DNA from: SLFT01 sp964493075
GTDB lineage: Bacteria > Hydrogenedentota > Hydrogenedentia > Hydrogenedentales > CAITNO01
NCBI GenBank assembly: GCA_964493075.1
Contig: CAZBNU010000169.1
Span: 1 to 9,165, forward strand
Reading direction: 5' to 3'
Length of the DNA: 9,165 bases
The notes below the pieces were generated by a model. That model did not search any database and had not been told where the DNA came from. It saw only the letters and a list, made by a program, of their open reading frames with translations. Below are positions 6,871 to 9,165 of this stretch, one piece after another; positions within the stretch are counted from its first letter, which is position 1; each line of letters begins with the position of its first letter. A program made the position numbers and the translations under genes.

Positions 6871-7755
6871 CTACTTCTTGTTTTTCTTCTTGCTTTTGGG
6901 TCGTGTTTTTGCGGGAGTTGTTGGTTCCTGGACTGGGTAGGGTATCTCGCCGCGTCTGTGGGCGCGCACCCAGAAGAATATGCCCATTGCGAAAATGAAC
7001 ACGCTGTAGAACGTGCCCCGACTCATACCGAAAATAAGGGAGGCGTCGGGTTCGCGGAACATTTCGCAGAAGATACGGAAGATGGCATAAAAGACCATGA
7101 ATTCACCGGTGATCTTGCCGGGGTAGCGGAAGGCATTGCTTTTCCAATAACGCAGTTGCAGATACACCAGCAGCACTGCGCCCTCCAGTGCGGCTTCGTA
7201 TAGTTGTGAGGGATGGCGTGCTGGTAGCAATTCTACCGGTCCCACGCCGCTGCGGGGAAACACTACAGCCCACTTTACATCTGTTACGTGGCCCCACAGT
7301 TCGCCGTTGATGAAGTTGGCGATGCGTCCCAAAAGGATGCCGATGGGCGCCATGGGCGCGATCAGATCGCTGAACTGAAGCATGGACACCCCGGTGCGCC
7401 GGTAGATGTACCAGCAGGCAATAACCACCCCGATAAACCCACCGTGGAAGGACATGCCGCCATGCCATACCTCGAAGATGAACCAGGGACGGGCAAAGAA
7501 TTCCGGTAGGGCATACAGGATGACATAGCCGATCCGGGCACCAAGCAACACGCCCAGCACCACAGCGTATAGCGCCAGTTCTTCCTGTTCCAGCGTAAAG
7601 GGCGTTCGGTTGTTCCGGATGCACACCCTGTGTATGATGATGCCAAACACAAAGGCCAGCACATATGCAAGGCCATAATAGCTTACGCCAATATCACCGT
7701 AAATATGGATCAGTTTTGGGTCGAGATTATGTATCCAATGTCCTGATTCGCTCAT
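6871..7755 (-). CDS. lgt: Prolipoprotein diacylglyceryl transferase (Lgt)
   Basis: A 294-residue integral membrane enzyme that moves diacylglycerol from phosphatidylglycerol to the lipobox cysteine of prolipoproteins, the first step of lipoprotein maturation. Signature blocks are HGGMSFHGGFIG (98-109, with H104 corresponding to the essential E. coli H103), GRIANFINGELWG (143-155, with R144, N147 and E152), and RHPSQLYEA (180-188). R234 in MFREPD matches the conserved late arginine. Several hydrophobic helices span the chain, for example about 23-46, 62-82, 105-117, 130-150, 190-202 and 248-263. The C-terminus carries an extra Lys/Pro-rich tail ending KTRPKSKKKNKK, probably cytosolic. The Shine-Dalgarno GAGAGG at 7767-7772 lies 11 nt before the ATG, slightly far. 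The gene follows the metB-type gene on the same strand after 96 nt and may share its transcript. Confidence 0.97.
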   Translation of the reverse strand: MSESGHWIHNLDPKLIHIYGDIGVSYYGLAYVLAFVFGIIIHRVCIRNNRTPFTLEQEELALYAVVLGVLLGARIGYVILYALPEFFARPWFIFEVWHGGMSFHGGFIGVVIACWYIYRRTGVSMLQFSDLIAPMAPIGILLGRIANFINGELWGHVTDVKWAVVFPRSGVGPVELLPARHPSQLYEAALEGAVLLVYLQLRYWKSNAFRYPGKITGEFMVFYAIFRIFCEMFREPDASLIFGMSRGTFYSVFIFAMGIFFWVRAHRRGEIPYPVQEPTTPAKTRPKSKKKNKK

Positions 7756-7800
7756 TAAAGCAAAAACCTCTCGTTTTGAAAATATACCGATTGATTAACA

Positions 7801-7830
7801 GCTATGTCGCATATTGATGTGAGACATAGC
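7801..7830. repeat. Strong hairpin between metB-type gene and lgt
   Basis: A perfect 8-bp inverted repeat, GCTATGTC (7801-7808) with GACATAGC (7823-7830), continues after one G/A mismatch into a 4-pair inner stem (one of them a T-G wobble) closed by TTGA. It begins 21 nt downstream of the metB-type stop on the minus strand. No run of T follows on either strand, so it is not a classical intrinsic terminator. It may be a factor-assisted terminator, an mRNA-stabilising structure or a protein-binding site. Confidence 0.6.
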
Positions 7831-7851
7831 CAAAACCGGTGACGCGACTGT

Positions 7852-9072
7852 TTAACCCCGGCTCTTTTCCAACGCCTGTTCGATGTCGGCAATAATGTCT
7901 TCGGGCTCTTCGATGCCCACCGCCAGCCGAATCAGGGTGTCGGTGATGCCCAATTCGTAGCGTTCTTTTCGGGTGAGGCTGTAGTAACTCACCAGCGCCG
8001 GATGGGTGACCAGAGTTTCCACGCCGCCAAGGCTTGGGGCGATGTAGCAGAGTTTTAAGGCGTCAAGGAAGGCTTTTGCATTCTTGAGAGTTCCCTTGAT
8101 GTCAAAGGAAACCACACCGCCGAATCCGGTCATTTGGGCTTTGGCGATGTCATGGTGGGGATGGCTTTTCAGTCCGGGATAATATACTTTCTTGATGTGC
8201 GAATGTTTATCCAAAACCTCGGCTACTTTCATGGCCGTGTCGTTCTGGCGTTCCATGCGCAGGGCGAAGGTTTTCATGCCGCGCAGCAGCAGGTAGGAAC
8301 AGTGGGGATCAATTACGCCGCCCATGGCCTTGTGCAACGCGCGAATCTGGTCCACCAGTTCCGCCCGACCCAGCACCACTCCGGCAAGGATGTCGTTATG
8401 ACCGGCAAGATATTTGGTGGCGCTATGCACTACGATGTCCACACCGTAATCGAAAGGACACTGGTTGTACGGTGTGCTGAACGTGGCGTCAATAAGGGTC
8501 ATTAGGTTGTATTTTTTTGCCACATCGCGCAACCATTCCAAATCAAAGATGTTGAGATAGGGGTTGGTGGGCGATTCGCTGAAAATAAAGCGGGTATTGG
8601 GACGGATCGCCTTTTCGATGCCCTCGTAATCGCCGAAAGGCACGATGGTGCAGTCAATGCCGAAGCGCTGCAGGTAGGAACTGCAGAATTCCAGTGTTTT
8701 TTTGTAGGCATCGTCCGTGATGATGATGTGGTCTTCACTGCGCACCAGCGCGAGTATGGTCGTGGTGATGGCGCTCATACCGGAGGCGAAGAGGACGCAA
8801 TCCTCCGCGCCGCACATGATGGCCATACGGTCCTGGGCGACCTTTTCCGTGGGATTGCCGTAACGCCCGTATTCGAAATGGGAATGGCCGTGCCGTGTAT
8901 ACGCCTCAATATGGGCCGTGTTCTTGAAGGCATAGGTGGACGTCTGCACAATGGGCGTGGTGATCGAGTCCGCATAACGGAAACGCTCTTCGCCCGCATG
9001 CACGGAAATGGTGGAGATGCCCTTGCCGGGCGTATTGCGAATGTCGATTTTTGTTTTCTTGATATTTTTCAT
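7852..9072 (-). CDS. metB: Plant-type cystathionine gamma-synthase (PLP enzyme of Cys/Met metabolism)
   Basis: A 406-residue cytosolic PLP enzyme that probably joins an O-activated homoserine (acyl or phospho) and cysteine into cystathionine on the way to methionine. It shows the fold-type I Cys/Met family blocks in order: YGRYGNPT (68-75), FASGMSA for PLP phosphate (95-101), Y123 stacking on PLP in DDAYKKT, SESPTNP (165-171), D195 in LIDATF, and the PLP lysine K220 in HSATKYLAGHNDILAG (216-231). R382 in TLIRLAVG should hold the substrate carboxylate. HSATK..GHND..AG, RGMKT, YYPGLKSHP, AKAQMTGFGGVVSF and IAPSLGG recall plant cystathionine gamma-synthase more than E. coli MetB. ATG 9072 has GAGG 5 nt upstream; a GTG at 9102 would add ten residues (MILNREAEVS) and is less likely. 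A lyase or O-acetylhomoserine sulfhydrylase role cannot be excluded. An exact sigma70-like promoter lies upstream. Confidence 0.9.
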   Translation of the reverse strand: MKNIKKTKIDIRNTPGKGISTISVHAGEERFRYADSITTPIVQTSTYAFKNTAHIEAYTRHGHSHFEYGRYGNPTEKVAQDRMAIMCGAEDCVLFASGMSAITTTILALVRSEDHIIITDDAYKKTLEFCSSYLQRFGIDCTIVPFGDYEGIEKAIRPNTRFIFSESPTNPYLNIFDLEWLRDVAKKYNLMTLIDATFSTPYNQCPFDYGVDIVVHSATKYLAGHNDILAGVVLGRAELVDQIRALHKAMGGVIDPHCSYLLLRGMKTFALRMERQNDTAMKVAEVLDKHSHIKKVYYPGLKSHPHHDIAKAQMTGFGGVVSFDIKGTLKNAKAFLDALKLCYIAPSLGGVETLVTHPALVSYYSLTRKERYELGITDTLIRLAVGIEEPEDIIADIEQALEKSRG

Positions 9073-9077
9073 GGAAA

Positions 9078-9081
9078 CCTC
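9078..9081 (-). promoter_or_regulatory. Shine-Dalgarno GAGG of the metB-type gene
   Basis: On the minus strand GAGG ends 5 nt before ATG 9072. This favours the shorter protein beginning MKNIKK over the GTG start at 9102. Confidence 0.7.
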
Positions 9082-9124
9082 GGCTTCACGGTTGAGTATC
9101 ACTAAAGAGGATATGTACCTATTC

Positions 9125-9153
9125 AGTATACAGCCTTATCGCAGTCAACGCAA
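9125..9153 (-). promoter_or_regulatory. Sigma70-like promoter of the metB-type gene
   Basis: On the minus strand, TTGCGT (9148-9153) is followed by exactly 17 nt and then TATACT (9125-9130), which matches five of six bases of TATAAT. Transcription would start near 9118 and give a leader of about 45 nt, too short for a SAM riboswitch. The -35 matches TTGACA only in its TTG. Confidence 0.6.
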
Positions 9154-9165
9154 AATGGTTGTGCA

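Noticed and set aside
6694..7203. Plus-strand open frame across the GT2 end and lgt
   Set aside because: It overlaps GT2 in another frame and runs antisense to lgt, with no independent ribosome site or motif.
9125..9149. Promoter using the better -35 TTGACT with TATACT upstream of the metB-type gene
   Set aside because: The spacer would be only 12 nt. TTGCGT with a 17-nt spacer is more plausible.
9073..9165. SAM or T-box riboswitch ahead of the metB-type gene
   Set aside because: The leader from the predicted promoter is about 45 nt, and no long paired structure or terminator is visible.
1..9165. CRISPR array, tRNA, rRNA, insertion sequence or attachment site
   Set aside because: I saw no regularly spaced repeats, cloverleaf-like sequence, transposase motif or terminal inverted repeats beyond the short elements listed.

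Overview
The window carries six protein genes and looks like chromosome of a Gram-negative, didermic heterotroph. A secreted c-type haem protein with a discoidin-like domain and a hydrazine-synthase-alpha-like domain, a secreted GH50 (agarase-type) hydrolase, and a plant-type cystathionine gamma-synthase together suggest the PVC superphylum (Planctomycetes, Lentisphaerae, Verrucomicrobia) or Candidatus Hydrogenedentes. This placement rests on protein resemblance alone and is an inference.

Layout. Positions 1-590 (minus) hold the N-terminal part of a calcineurin-like metallophosphoesterase that runs off the left edge. Positions 679-3549 (minus) hold the large exported di-haem protein, upstream of and co-directional with the phosphoesterase. 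A 192-bp intergenic region separates it from a divergent plus-strand pair: the GH50-like secreted hydrolase (3742-5856) and, 5 nt later, a membrane-anchored GT2 glycosyltransferase (5862-6809). The 61-bp convergent gap after it holds a small repeat cluster: three 9-bp tandem units across the GT2 stop codon, then an imperfect palindrome. Next come two minus-strand housekeeping genes, lgt (6871-7755) and a metB-type cystathionine gamma-synthase (7852-9072). A long hairpin lies between them, and a good sigma70-like promoter lies upstream of the metB-type gene at the right edge.

How the genes may work together. The left two thirds reads as an accessory locus for polysaccharides. The GH50-like enzyme and the haem protein both carry export signals, each has an N-terminal beta-sandwich likely to bind carbohydrate or surfaces, and they are transcribed divergently from a shared region. 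The haem protein joins discoidin, propeller and two CxxCH sites. It could be a redox partner or an oxidase acting on carbohydrate or another periplasmic substrate, but no substrate can be read from the sequence. The right third (lipoprotein maturation, methionine synthesis) is core metabolism and seems unrelated. I see no tRNA, rRNA, CRISPR array, insertion sequence or phage gene.
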